64,000 nucleotides of DNA, taken from NCBI GenBank assembly GCA_019638355.1, contig JAHBTY010000003.1, forward strand, positions 124,001 to 188,000, in the 5' to 3' direction. The translations under genes and the position numbers were made by a program. The DNA is from Cyclobacteriaceae bacterium (GTDB taxonomy: Bacteria; Bacteroidota; Bacteroidia; Cytophagales; Cyclobacteriaceae). Under the pieces are notes generated by a model. The model saw only the letters and a program-made list of their open reading frames with translations. It was not told where the DNA came from and made no database searches. Shown here piece by piece: positions 9,153 to 17,187 of the stretch. The first letter of the stretch is position 1, and each line of letters begins with the position of its first letter.

Positions 9153-10940
9153 ATGAATTTAGATTCCCTTCTCCGTTCCGAAATCCAAAAGGCCATCACG
9201 GCTCTGTTCAATCAATCCGTTGATCAACTTCAACTACAACCTACCAATGCCGAGTTTGAAGGTTCGCATACATTAGTTTGTTTTCCGCTTACACGGATTT
9301 CGAAATTAAAACCAGAAGAAACGGGCAATGCGATTGGTCAATATCTGGTTGAACATTCGGGTATGGTGAGCCGCTATAATGTGGTGAAAGGTTTTTTAAA
9401 CCTGGTTATCAGCGATAGCGTATGGGTAAAAGTTTTTGAATCGATTTACACAAATCCCAACTATGGTGTTACTCCGTTAACGGGTAAAGAGTTGATGGTG
9501 GAATATTCATCACCCAACACCAATAAGCCGTTACACTTAGGTCACTTGCGCAATAACTTTTTGGGTTATAGCGTGGCCGAGTTATACAAAGCGAATGGCT
9601 ATAACGTACACAAAGTACAGATCATAAACGACCGCGGTATTCATATCTGCAAAAGCATGGCCGCGTGGAAACTGTATGGCAATGGCGAAACACCGGAGAG
9701 CAGTGGCTTGAAAGGCGATAAGCTGGTTGGAAAATATTATGTAGAGTTCGACAAGAATTACAAAGTACAGGTAAAAGAATTACAAGAGAAAGGTGTTGCT
9801 GAAGCCGATGCCGAGAAGCAAGCTCCGATTATGAAACTCGCAGTAGATATGCTGCAAAAATGGGAAGCAAAAGATGCTGATACTGTACAGCTATGGAGCA
9901 CGATGAACGGCTGGGTGTACAGTGGTTTCGATAGTACCTACAAGCGCATGGGTGTTGATTTCGAAAAGTTGTATTATGAGTCGAACACATACTTGCTCGG
10001 AAAGGAAGAGGTATTGAAAGGTGTGGAGAAGGGAATCTTCTTCAAAAAAGAAGATGGTTCGGTGTGGGTTGATCTTACAGCCGATGGATTAGATCAAAAA
10101 GTATTGCTACGTTCGGATGGCACTTCTGTTTATATGACGCAAGACATCGGCACGGCTATTTTGCGCTTCCGCGATTTTCCAAAAATTGAAGGCCAGATTT
10201 ATACGGTGGGTAACGAACAGGAGTATCACTTTAAAGTGTTGTTCCTGATACTGGGTAAGCTTGGTTACGAATGGGCTAAGAAATGTTATCATCTTTCCTA
10301 TGGCATGGTTGATCTTCCTTCTGGCAAGATGAAAAGCAGGGAAGGTACGGTAGTGGATGCCGATGACCTGATGCAGGAAATGGTAGATGCTGCACGTGCA
10401 CAAACGCAGGAGCTTGGCAAGATTGATGACATGACCAAAGAAGAAATTGATGAGTTGGCTGAAATGATTGGACTCAGTGCATTGAAGTTTTTCTTGTTGA
10501 AGGTTGATCCGAAAAAACGAATGTTGTTCGATCCGAAAGAATCCATACAATTGCAAGGCCATACCGGTCCGTTTATTCAATACACCCATGCACGCATCAA
10601 AGCGATTCTGCGCAAAGCTGCCAGTATGAATATAGGAGCCGATCAAAATTCCCTTCAAAAGGTAAGAGCGCTAGAACCTACAGAACGCGAAGTGATTTTT
10701 AAAATCAATCAATACACCAACAAACTACAGGAAGCTGCGCGCGAATATTCACCTGCCATTATTGCCAACTATGCCTATGATTTAGCGAAGGCGTACAACC
10801 AGTTTTACCAGACAATTCCCATCTTTAATGAAAGCGATGCCGAAAAGTTAAAATTCCGGATTGCATTTTCAGAAGTGACAGCCAATACTATCAAAAAGGC
10901 AATGGCCTTGTTGGGAATTCGTGTGCCGGAACGGATGTAA
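9153..10940 (+). CDS. argS: Arginyl-tRNA synthetase
   Basis: A 595-residue class I synthetase that charges tRNA-Arg in the cytoplasm. The HIGH-type motif is HLGHLRNN near residue 129, preceded by the ArgRS-typical SSPNTNKPLH. The KMSKS equivalent is KMKSR at residues 392-396. The N-terminal additional domain (about residues 1-110) and the C-terminal anticodon-binding DALR-type domain (YTHARIKAIL through GIRVPERM) are both present, so it is full length. The start ATG 9153 follows the hairpin region. The GNAT gene follows after three bases, so the two are probably co-transcribed. Confidence 0.97.
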   Translation: MNLDSLLRSEIQKAITALFNQSVDQLQLQPTNAEFEGSHTLVCFPLTRISKLKPEETGNAIGQYLVEHSGMVSRYNVVKGFLNLVISDSVWVKVFESIYTNPNYGVTPLTGKELMVEYSSPNTNKPLHLGHLRNNFLGYSVAELYKANGYNVHKVQIINDRGIHICKSMAAWKLYGNGETPESSGLKGDKLVGKYYVEFDKNYKVQVKELQEKGVAEADAEKQAPIMKLAVDMLQKWEAKDADTVQLWSTMNGWVYSGFDSTYKRMGVDFEKLYYESNTYLLGKEEVLKGVEKGIFFKKEDGSVWVDLTADGLDQKVLLRSDGTSVYMTQDIGTAILRFRDFPKIEGQIYTVGNEQEYHFKVLFLILGKLGYEWAKKCYHLSYGMVDLPSGKMKSREGTVVDADDLMQEMVDAARAQTQELGKIDDMTKEEIDELAEMIGLSALKFFLLKVDPKKRMLFDPKESIQLQGHTGPFIQYTHARIKAILRKAASMNIGADQNSLQKVRALEPTEREVIFKINQYTNKLQEAAREYSPAIIANYAYDLAKAYNQFYQTIPIFNESDAEKLKFRIAFSEVTANTIKKAMALLGIRVPERM

Positions 10941-10943
10941 TCC

Positions 10944-11480
10944 ATGCAATACTTACTTCACCATCAACAAACCGAACGCCTGCTGTTTCGCACCATAGAC
11001 GAAAAAGATTTTTCGCAGTGGCTGAAATTTTTTGAAGACCCGAGAGCCCATCAGTATTGGGTGGAGGAAAAGGAAACGCCCGAACAGGAATGTAAAAAGT
11101 GGTACGAAAAACAACAGCTACGCTATGCGCGAGATCGGGGTGGCATGAACGCATTGATTGAAAAATCGAGTGGCAAACTGGTTGGCCATGCGGGATTGCT
11201 GGTGCAGGAAGTGGATGGTGTTACCGAATTGGAAATTGCCTATTCGTTGCTGCCCGCATTCTGGAATAAAGGCTATGCTATAGAGGCCGCCCATAAGTGC
11301 AAAACGTTTGGGTTTGAAAATAATTTTGCCGGATCGCTTATCTCTATCATCAGCGAAAGCAACCTTCCATCACAAAAAGTGGCCACTAAAAACGGCATGA
11401 TTATCGATAAACGCACAACCTATCGGCAGAACCCGGTTTACATTTTCAGAACATGGCCAAATAGCCCGGAAAAAGTGTAA
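10944..11480 (+). CDS. GNAT family N-acetyltransferase
   Basis: A 178-residue acyltransferase of the RimJ/RimL-like GNAT group (Acetyltransf_3). The N-terminus reads QTERLLFRTIDEKDF, the usual first strand. The acetyl-CoA binding motif A is seen as ELEIAYSLLPAFWNKGYAIEAA, and SESNLPSQKVATKNGM is the motif B region. Such proteins acetylate amino groups of small molecules or protein N-termini; the substrate cannot be told. It is coupled to argS with a 3-base gap. Confidence 0.9.
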   Translation: MQYLLHHQQTERLLFRTIDEKDFSQWLKFFEDPRAHQYWVEEKETPEQECKKWYEKQQLRYARDRGGMNALIEKSSGKLVGHAGLLVQEVDGVTELEIAYSLLPAFWNKGYAIEAAHKCKTFGFENNFAGSLISIISESNLPSQKVATKNGMIIDKRTTYRQNPVYIFRTWPNSPEKV

Positions 11481-11538
11481 CTTCGGCTTCGAACAATCTG
11501 GCTTACTTTATTGTTTTACACACATAATCCAAAAAACC

Positions 11539-12033
11539 ATGAAACTGGCTATTACACTTTTATTCGCATTTGTGATGAGCGCTCCTACGATTTATGATTT
11601 TAAAATCAACAGCCTGGAAGGCAAGCAAGTTGATTTTTCAGCGTACAAAGGCAAAACACTGCTGATTGTAAACACAGCTTCAAAATGCGGTTACACTCCG
11701 CAATACGAAGAGTTGCAAAAACTGCATGAACAGTTTGGAAGTAAGGTTACTATCCTCGGCTTTCCGGCCAATAATTTTGGTGGACAGGAGCCCGGTACCA
11801 ACTTACAGATTGCTGAATTCTGCAAAGCCAACTATGGCGTAACGTTTCAGATGTTCGAAAAAATTTCAGTAAAAGGCGCAGATCAACACCCGTTGTATGC
11901 TTTGCTGAAAGAAAAAACCGGTCAGGAACCAACTTGGAATTTTTGCAAGTATTTAGTGAAGCCTGATGGTTCGGTTACATTCTTCAGTTCAAAAGTAAAA
12001 CCACTCGATCCACAAATTGTGGATTCATTATAG
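11539..12033 (+). CDS. Glutathione peroxidase family protein (first copy)
   Basis: A 164-residue thiol peroxidase that reduces peroxides, in bacteria usually with thioredoxin rather than glutathione. The peroxidatic Cys50 sits in NTASKCG, the catalytic Gln in GFPANNFGGQEPG and the catalytic Trp in WNFCKYLV. A possible resolving Cys is in EFCKANYG. The N-terminus is hydrophobic (MKLAITLLFAFVMSA), which suggests export. It is followed by a close paralogue after 70 bases, so this is a tandem duplication. Confidence 0.93.
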   Translation: MKLAITLLFAFVMSAPTIYDFKINSLEGKQVDFSAYKGKTLLIVNTASKCGYTPQYEELQKLHEQFGSKVTILGFPANNFGGQEPGTNLQIAEFCKANYGVTFQMFEKISVKGADQHPLYALLKEKTGQEPTWNFCKYLVKPDGSVTFFSSKVKPLDPQIVDSL

Positions 12034-12043
12034 AAATTTAAAT

Positions 12044-12097
12044 CTTCACCACCGCTCTCCTCCCATTAGTTCTTTCGGGAGGAGAGGGTAAGTGAAG
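12044..12097 (+). repeat. Long hairpin between the two glutathione peroxidase genes
   Basis: CTCTCCTCCC (12055-12064) pairs perfectly with 12077-12086, and an outer CTTCAC (12044-12049) pairs with GTGAAG (12092-12097). There is no T tail. The 3' arm ends 6 bases before the ATG of the second peroxidase, so the structure would cover its ribosome entry region. It could be a mobile intergenic palindrome or a translation-control stem. Confidence 0.65.
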
Positions 12098-12103
12098 TAG
12101 GGC

Positions 12104-12652
12104 ATGAAAAAAAAAGTCATCATTACAATCATTCTACTCGTGGGCTTAGGCGCATTTCTTTCTTCCAAACTTTCAAAATCACCCAACGGGCCAATGGCTG
12201 AATCTATTTATGATTTTAAAATCAAAAGCCTGGATGGTAAAGAGATTGACTTTAGTCAGTATAAAGGCAAGAAGTTGTTGATTGTAAACACAGCTTCAAA
12301 GTGTGGTAAAACCCCACAATATGCCGGCCTTGAAAAAATACACGAGCAGTTTGGCGAACGTGTAAAAGTATTGGGCTTTCCGGCTAATAACTTTCTTTGG
12401 CAGGAACCCGGTAGCAACGATGAGATTGCAGCTTTCTGCGAACGCAATTATGGCGTACAGTTTCAGATGTTCGAAAAGATTTCGGTAAAGGGAGGCGATC
12501 AGCATCCACTTTATCAATGGCTGGAAGCCAAGACCGGTAAAAAGCCCGATTGGAATTTTGCTAAATACCTGATTAGCGAAGACGGTAAAACGGTAACCTA
12601 CTTTAGTTCTAGCGTAGAACCGTTGGATGATAAGCTTCTTCAAAAGCTTTAA
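12104..12652 (+). CDS. Glutathione peroxidase family protein (second copy)
   Basis: A 182-residue paralogue of the preceding gene. It has a longer N-terminal membrane anchor or signal segment (KKKVIITIILLVGLGAFL), so it is probably exported or membrane-tethered. The peroxidatic Cys67 is in NTASKCG, with Gln in NNFLWQEPG, Trp in WNFAKYL and a possible resolving Cys in AFCERNYG. The two copies share nearly all core residues but differ in the anchor and in the FGGQ versus FLWQ loop, which suggests division by cellular location. Its 5' region is overlapped by a strong hairpin. Confidence 0.93.
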   Translation: MKKKVIITIILLVGLGAFLSSKLSKSPNGPMAESIYDFKIKSLDGKEIDFSQYKGKKLLIVNTASKCGKTPQYAGLEKIHEQFGERVKVLGFPANNFLWQEPGSNDEIAAFCERNYGVQFQMFEKISVKGGDQHPLYQWLEAKTGKKPDWNFAKYLISEDGKTVTYFSSSVEPLDDKLLQKL

Positions 12653-12686
12653 AAAAATTAATTCATTTTTTTGGGTTCATTTTCCT

Positions 12687-12706
12687 GCTGACATACGGCT
12701 GTCAGC
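12687..12706. promoter_or_regulatory. Inverted repeat upstream of the DinB gene
   Basis: GCTGACA and TGTCAGC flank a 6-base spacer. The dyad lies 46 bases before the DinB ATG and has no T run, so it looks like an operator rather than a terminator. A related dyad (ACCGAC/GTCGGT) lies in front of the next gene. Confidence 0.45.
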
Positions 12707-12751
12707 GGGCTATTAAAACTTTGCTTCATCAAAAATCAAACAACTAAGATT

Positions 12752-13255
12752 ATGGAGCAGACAACCACACCAAAAGCAGAGGTTATTACCTCAACGGAAT
12801 TGTTTAACCATTGGATGGGGCATCGCCAGTTAACCCGCAGGGTTATTGAAGCCATTCCTGAAAAGGATTTTTTTAGTTTCTCTATTGGTGGTATGCGCAC
12901 ACCCGCATTATTGGTGAGTGAGTTGTTGGCTATTGCCGCGCCTGGGTTGCACCAGATTGTGCATGGCAACACGGAAGCTTTCAATGAAAATCTTGAATTT
13001 AATAACAGTAAAGAAACTGCGTTGGAACTTTGGGATAAAGCCGATGCTGAAATCAAGAAGTTATGGTCGCAACTTAAAGATGAGCGGTTTCACGAACGCA
13101 TTGTAACCTTTGGGCAATACGAGGGCAGTGTATGGTCATCCATTTTTTATTTTATTGATAACGAAATTCATCACCGGGCGCAGATGTATGTGTATTTACG
13201 GGCACTGGGTGTTGAACCACCTGCTTTTTGGGAGCGGGATTTTGGAGATAAGTAG
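12752..13255 (+). CDS. DinB/DfsB family putative metal-dependent protein
   Basis: A 167-residue four-helix-bundle protein of the DinB superfamily. Helix one contains FNHWMGHRQLTRRVIEAIPEKDF, quoted here in part for its conserved His; helix three contains the family-typical NEIHHRAQMYVYLRALG, with the metal-site histidines HH. Family members are thiol-related or metal-dependent enzymes of mostly unknown activity and should not be confused with DNA polymerase IV. It is a single gene with an upstream inverted repeat. Confidence 0.87.
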   Translation: MEQTTTPKAEVITSTELFNHWMGHRQLTRRVIEAIPEKDFFSFSIGGMRTPALLVSELLAIAAPGLHQIVHGNTEAFNENLEFNNSKETALELWDKADAEIKKLWSQLKDERFHERIVTFGQYEGSVWSSIFYFIDNEIHHRAQMYVYLRALGVEPPAFWERDFGDK

Positions 13256-13392
13256 GCAATGGCGCAAGGCGAGAGGTAACGAATAACACTTCACCTTTTA
13301 CTTTCCCCTAGCAAATTCTGATACGCATTACGTTTAAGGTTGGTTTATTCAATACCGGCAAATCCATTTCACCCCCCTCAATCCCCGGTTTC

Positions 13393-13412
13393 ACCGACTT
13401 TTCGCTGTCGGT
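13393..13412. promoter_or_regulatory. Inverted repeat upstream of the LiaF-like gene
   Basis: ACCGAC and GTCGGT flank an 8-base spacer, 65 bases before the ATG at 13478. The core GAC...GTC spacing resembles the dyad in front of DinB, so a shared regulator is conceivable. It has no T run. The rest of 13256-13477 shows no open frame worth calling. Confidence 0.4.
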
Positions 13413-13477
13413 AACCTTTTCAGAATCGCCAGGAGCTTAGTTGCCCCGTTATTTCGTGTAAACAAACACACAAGGTT

Positions 13478-14203
13478 ATGAGCAACACAAAAAAATTAAG
13501 CAGCAGCGTTTGGGTAGGTGGTCTTATTCTCGCTATCGGAAGCATCTGGCTTTTTAAGAAATTGGATTTACTCTATTTCCCGCACTGGGTCTTCTCTTGG
13601 AAAACGTTATTGATTGGGTTGGGTTTGGTGTTTGGGATAAGCCGAAAGTTTGAAGGTATTGGTTGGTTAGCATTAATATTGGTGGGTTCTTTCTTTCTGA
13701 TTGATGATATATTTTTTCTGGATTACGAAGTAAGGAGACTGGCCTTACCGATTGGAATAATTGTAGTGGGTGCATTTATTGTGGGTCGGGCGTTGTGGGG
13801 GCCATCGCGTGAAGCACGCAAATCTTTGGCGGGTGATGGTGTGATTAACATTGATGAAGGCGGTGAAGATTATTTCGACATCACAACCATTTTTGGTGGT
13901 GCCAAGAAGAAAGTATTCTCTAAACAATTCAAGGGTGGTGAAACAACGTGTCTTTTCGGTGGCACCGATCTGGATCTTACCCAGGCTGATATTCAGGGCA
14001 CAGTAATTATTGATGTGGTGCAAATGTTTGGCGGAGTAAAAGTGGTTGTACCTGCCAATTGGGAAATTAAATCGGACATAACTGCCATACTGGGTGGTTT
14101 TGATGACAAGCGTAGCACACCACAAGCGCCATCATCGGGCAAGAAATTAATAATTACCGGCTTCGTTATGTTTGGTGGAGTAGAAATCAAAAGTTATAAC
14201 TAA
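13478..14203 (+). CDS. LiaF-like membrane protein (cell-wall-stress type)
   Basis: A 241-residue protein with about four closely spaced transmembrane helices in the first 105 residues (for example GGLILAIGSIWLFKKL and FEGIGWLALILVGSFFLI), then a soluble C-terminal beta-rich domain beginning near ITTIFGGAKK. The repeated FGG pattern (IFGGAKK, LFGGTDLDL, MFGGVKVVV, MFGGVEI) is typical of LiaF/DUF2154-type domains, which in Firmicutes report envelope stress. Here the partners LiaR/S are not adjacent. A long inverted repeat separates it from the DUF4288 gene. Confidence 0.85.
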   Translation: MSNTKKLSSSVWVGGLILAIGSIWLFKKLDLLYFPHWVFSWKTLLIGLGLVFGISRKFEGIGWLALILVGSFFLIDDIFFLDYEVRRLALPIGIIVVGAFIVGRALWGPSREARKSLAGDGVINIDEGGEDYFDITTIFGGAKKKVFSKQFKGGETTCLFGGTDLDLTQADIQGTVIIDVVQMFGGVKVVVPANWEIKSDITAILGGFDDKRSTPQAPSSGKKLIITGFVMFGGVEIKSYN

Positions 14204-14302
14204 ACCAGTTTCCAGTTACCTGTTTCCGGTTTGTTGAAATGAAAAATAATAAAAGCAACATATTAACAACTTGTAACCGGGCACCGGTAACTGGTAACTG
14301 TT
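14204..14302. repeat. Intergenic word palindrome (CCAGTTACC type)
   Basis: The left arm (about 14204-14232) is made of words such as CCAGTTTCCAGTTACC, and the right arm (about 14275-14302) is its approximate reverse complement, with roughly 23 of 27 positions matching. The element begins at the base after the LiaF-like stop codon and ends at the base before the ATG at 14304. There is no T tail. Confidence 0.75.
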
Positions 14303-14303
14303 T

Positions 14304-14639
14304 ATGAATTGGTACCTCGTTAAATTGGTTTTTCAGATTATGAACGATAATGGCTCGGCCCAGTTCGATGAACAAATGCGGTTGATACAAGCCGATGAGT
14401 TACCGTGGGCAATTGAGAAAGCAAGAGTATTAGGCTGGTTGGAACAATCCGCTGATGCGCGACATGCCTGGCAATTTATAGATGTGGCTGATATAAGAAG
14501 GGTAGAGGCACTGGAAGATGGTATTCAACTTTGTACCCACACTGTAGAAGTAGAAAACGCTGAAGACTACATTCAACTTACAAAATTAAACGCTGCCAAG
14601 GCCTTTCAACTGGCACAACAACAGGAGTTGGTTGATTAA
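14304..14639 (+). CDS. DUF4288 domain protein
   Basis: A 111-residue cytoplasmic protein that starts MNWYLVKLVFQI, the standard opening of DUF4288 proteins, followed by FDEQMRLIQADELPWAIEKA. It has no signal peptide or membrane segment. The function of the family is unknown. It lies right after the word palindrome and is followed by a good terminator, so it is a single-gene unit or the end of the LiaF-like unit. Confidence 0.85.
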   Translation: MNWYLVKLVFQIMNDNGSAQFDEQMRLIQADELPWAIEKARVLGWLEQSADARHAWQFIDVADIRRVEALEDGIQLCTHTVEVENAEDYIQLTKLNAAKAFQLAQQQELVD

Positions 14640-14663
14640 CACAACGCAAAACTGCGATAAATC

Positions 14664-14703
14664 AAAACGGGGAAGATCAATTTTATTTGACTTCCCCGTT
14701 TTA
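14664..14703 (+). terminator. Rho-independent terminator after the DUF4288 gene
   Basis: AACGGGGAAG with TCAA pairs with TTGACTTCCCCGTT around a small AT-rich loop, with one bulged A, and ends in TTTTA. It is 25 bases after the stop codon. It isolates the cco operon from upstream transcription. Confidence 0.85.
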
Positions 14704-14841
14704 TTGCAGGTCTGCGTAGTAAATAAGTATCAACCAGTTCAGGTTAGATACATGACAAAAATCATCTTTTGCACTAATCGCAATCATATTGGCCGCAGGT
14801 GCATGCCGGTACTTTTATGGCCGTAATCAGACCTTAAACCC

Positions 14842-16983
14842 ATGCAACTCGAAAAAATTCACTACGACAACAAGATTGTCAAAGCCTTTATTATCGCAAC
14901 GGTAATTTTCGGCATCGTGGGCATGACGGTCGGCCTTTTAGCCGCCATTCAGCTCTTTTATCCGCTTTTCAATTTTGACTTACAATACACAACCTTCGGC
15001 CGCATCCGGCCACTGCATACCAATGCAGTAATTTTTGCCTTTGTAGGCAATGCCATGTTTGCCGGTGTGTACTACAGCATGCAACGCCTGCTTAAAGCCC
15101 GTTTGTTCAGCGATGCATTAAGCTGGACTCACTTCTGGGGTTGGCAATTAATAATTCTGGCGGCTGCCATTACACTACCGCTTGGGTTTACAACTTCAAA
15201 AGAATATGCCGAACTGGAGTGGCCCATCGATATTGCCATTGCATTAGTATGGGTAGTGTTCGGTATCAACATGATTGGTACCATTATAAAAAGACGCGAG
15301 CAGCACATGTATGTGGCGGTCTGGTTTTACATCGCCACGTTTGTTACCGTTGCCGTGTTGCACATTGTAAACTCATTCGAAATGCCGGTAACATTTTTCA
15401 AAAGTTATTCCTGGTATGCCGGAGTGCAGGATGCGTTGGTACAATGGTGGTATGGACATAATGCGGTTGCATTTTTTCTTACCACTCCCTTTCTCGGTAT
15501 TATGTATTACTTCCTGCCGAAGGCTGCCAACAGACCCGTGTATTCATATCGATTATCGATTATCCACTTTTGGTCGTTGATCTTCATTTATATCTGGGCC
15601 GGGCCGCACCACTTATTATATACTGCCTTGCCCGATTGGGCACAATCGTTGGGTGTCGTGTTTTCCATCATGCTTATCGCGCCAAGCTGGGGTGGTATGT
15701 TAAATGGTTTGTTTACACTGCGCGGTGCGTGGGATCGCGTGCGCGAAGATGCCGTGCTCAAGTTTATGGTAGTTGCCGTTACCGCTTATGGTATGGCAAC
15801 ATTAGAAGGGCCGTTGCTTTCGCTGAAGAATGTTAATGCCATTGCGCACTATACCGACTGGATTGTGGCGCACGTACACGTAGGTGGTTTAGGTTGGAAT
15901 GGCTTCCTGATCTTTGGTATGTTGTATTGGGTTATCCCACGTATGTGGAATACCAAACTATATTCAACCAAGCTGGCAAACCTGCACTTTTGGATTGGTA
16001 CACTTGGAATTGTGTTCTATGCCTTGCCCATGTATGTATCAGGCGTGGTACAAAGTTTAATGTGGAAAGAGTTTGCAGCCGATGGTTTCTTACGCTACCA
16101 GAATTTTTTAGAAACCACTACCCAGATTTTGCCCATGCACATGCTGCGTGCTACCGGTGGAGCACTTTATCTGACTGGTGTATTCATTATGACCTACAAC
16201 CTGATTAAAACAGCTTATGCCGGTAAGTTTGTAGCCAACGAAGAAGCCGAGGTTTCACCATTAGTAAAAGTAAAACATACTGCCGGTGGTTACTGGCACC
16301 ACATTCTGGAAGCCAAACCAGTTCTGTTTACAGTATTAGCCTTGGTTGCGATTTTAATAGGTGGCATTATCGAGTTGGTTCCCACTTTTCTCATCAAATC
16401 AAACGTGCCCACCATTATTACCGTAAAACCTTATACTCCGCTGGAGTTGCACGGTCGTGATATTTACATCCGCGAAGGTTGCGTAAACTGTCACTCGCAA
16501 ATGATCCGGCCATTCCGTTCGGAAGTACAACGCTACGATCCGAAAGGTGGTGAATATTCAAAAGCCGGTGAGTATGTGTACGATCATCCATTCCTGTGGG
16601 GATCAAAACGCACCGGTCCGGATTTACAACGCCTCGGTGGCAAGTATGCCGATAGCTGGCACTTCCGCCACATGCTTACGCCTGCTGAAGTAAGTACAGG
16701 TTCAATCATGCCGGCTTACCCCTGGTTGTATGAACAACAGATTGATAAAAGCTTAACAGCCGGAAAAATTTCAGCACTACGTACCATTGGTGTTCCGTAT
16801 GCCGATGGCTATGAAGCAATTGCCAACGATGAGTTGGATTCACAGGCAAACCGGATTGTTGATAACCTGAAGCTGGAAGGTTTGGAAACAACTGCCGATG
16901 CTGAGATTGTAGCCTTGATTGCCTACCTGCAACGGTTGGGTACCGATATCAAGCAAAAAGATGTAGCCACTTCAAACGAATAA
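14842..16983 (+). CDS. ccoNO: cbb3 cytochrome c oxidase, fused subunits I and II (CcoN-CcoO)
   Basis: A 713-residue fusion of the catalytic haem-copper subunit and the monohaem cytochrome c subunit of cbb3 oxidase, which reduces oxygen at high affinity in the inner membrane. The first 480 residues carry about 12 helices with the haem and CuB histidines: RPLHTNAVIFAF, QWWYGHNAVAFF, AGPHHLLYTALPD and HVHVGGLGWNG. A further helix near residue 500 leads to the CcoO part, where CVNCH binds haem c at Cys547, Cys550 and His551; Met in MPAY is a possible axial ligand. Fusion of N and O is known in Bacteroidota. It opens the cco operon. Confidence 0.97.
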   Translation: MQLEKIHYDNKIVKAFIIATVIFGIVGMTVGLLAAIQLFYPLFNFDLQYTTFGRIRPLHTNAVIFAFVGNAMFAGVYYSMQRLLKARLFSDALSWTHFWGWQLIILAAAITLPLGFTTSKEYAELEWPIDIAIALVWVVFGINMIGTIIKRREQHMYVAVWFYIATFVTVAVLHIVNSFEMPVTFFKSYSWYAGVQDALVQWWYGHNAVAFFLTTPFLGIMYYFLPKAANRPVYSYRLSIIHFWSLIFIYIWAGPHHLLYTALPDWAQSLGVVFSIMLIAPSWGGMLNGLFTLRGAWDRVREDAVLKFMVVAVTAYGMATLEGPLLSLKNVNAIAHYTDWIVAHVHVGGLGWNGFLIFGMLYWVIPRMWNTKLYSTKLANLHFWIGTLGIVFYALPMYVSGVVQSLMWKEFAADGFLRYQNFLETTTQILPMHMLRATGGALYLTGVFIMTYNLIKTAYAGKFVANEEAEVSPLVKVKHTAGGYWHHILEAKPVLFTVLALVAILIGGIIELVPTFLIKSNVPTIITVKPYTPLELHGRDIYIREGCVNCHSQMIRPFRSEVQRYDPKGGEYSKAGEYVYDHPFLWGSKRTGPDLQRLGGKYADSWHFRHMLTPAEVSTGSIMPAYPWLYEQQIDKSLTAGKISALRTIGVPYADGYEAIANDELDSQANRIVDNLKLEGLETTADAEIVALIAYLQRLGTDIKQKDVATSNE

Positions 16984-16986
16984 AGT

Positions 16987-17181
16987 ATGTATAAGCAAGT
17001 ACTTCAAAGCATGGATAACGTTGCCATCTGGCCGGTTATCTCGTTTGTAATCTTCTTTACGTTTTTCATCGTGCTGTTGTGGTGGACATTCACAGCCGAT
17101 AAAACTTTCATTCGCGAGATGAGTGAAAAGCCGTTGCACGATGGATCTGAATCTAATGTTAATGCCGAATCTCTAACCTGA
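16987..17181 (+). CDS. ccoQ: CcoQ-like small membrane protein of the cbb3 oxidase
   Basis: A 64-residue protein with one transmembrane helix (about residues 14-33, VAIWPVISFVIFFTFFIVLL in part) and a charged cytoplasmic tail. Size, topology and position, 3 bases after ccoNO and 6 before ccoP, match CcoQ/FixQ, which stabilises the oxidase complex. Sequence identity in this family is low, so the call rests mainly on context. Confidence 0.8.
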   Translation: MYKQVLQSMDNVAIWPVISFVIFFTFFIVLLWWTFTADKTFIREMSEKPLHDGSESNVNAESLT

Positions 17182-17187
17182 CCCACT

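Noticed and set aside
14632-14826. Rightward 64-codon frame before ccoN
   Set aside because: It overlaps the terminator at 14664-14703 and has no family character. A second frame here (SSFALIAIILAAGACRYFYG) looks like a lipoprotein or CcoS start but is directly preceded by a stop and has no start codon.
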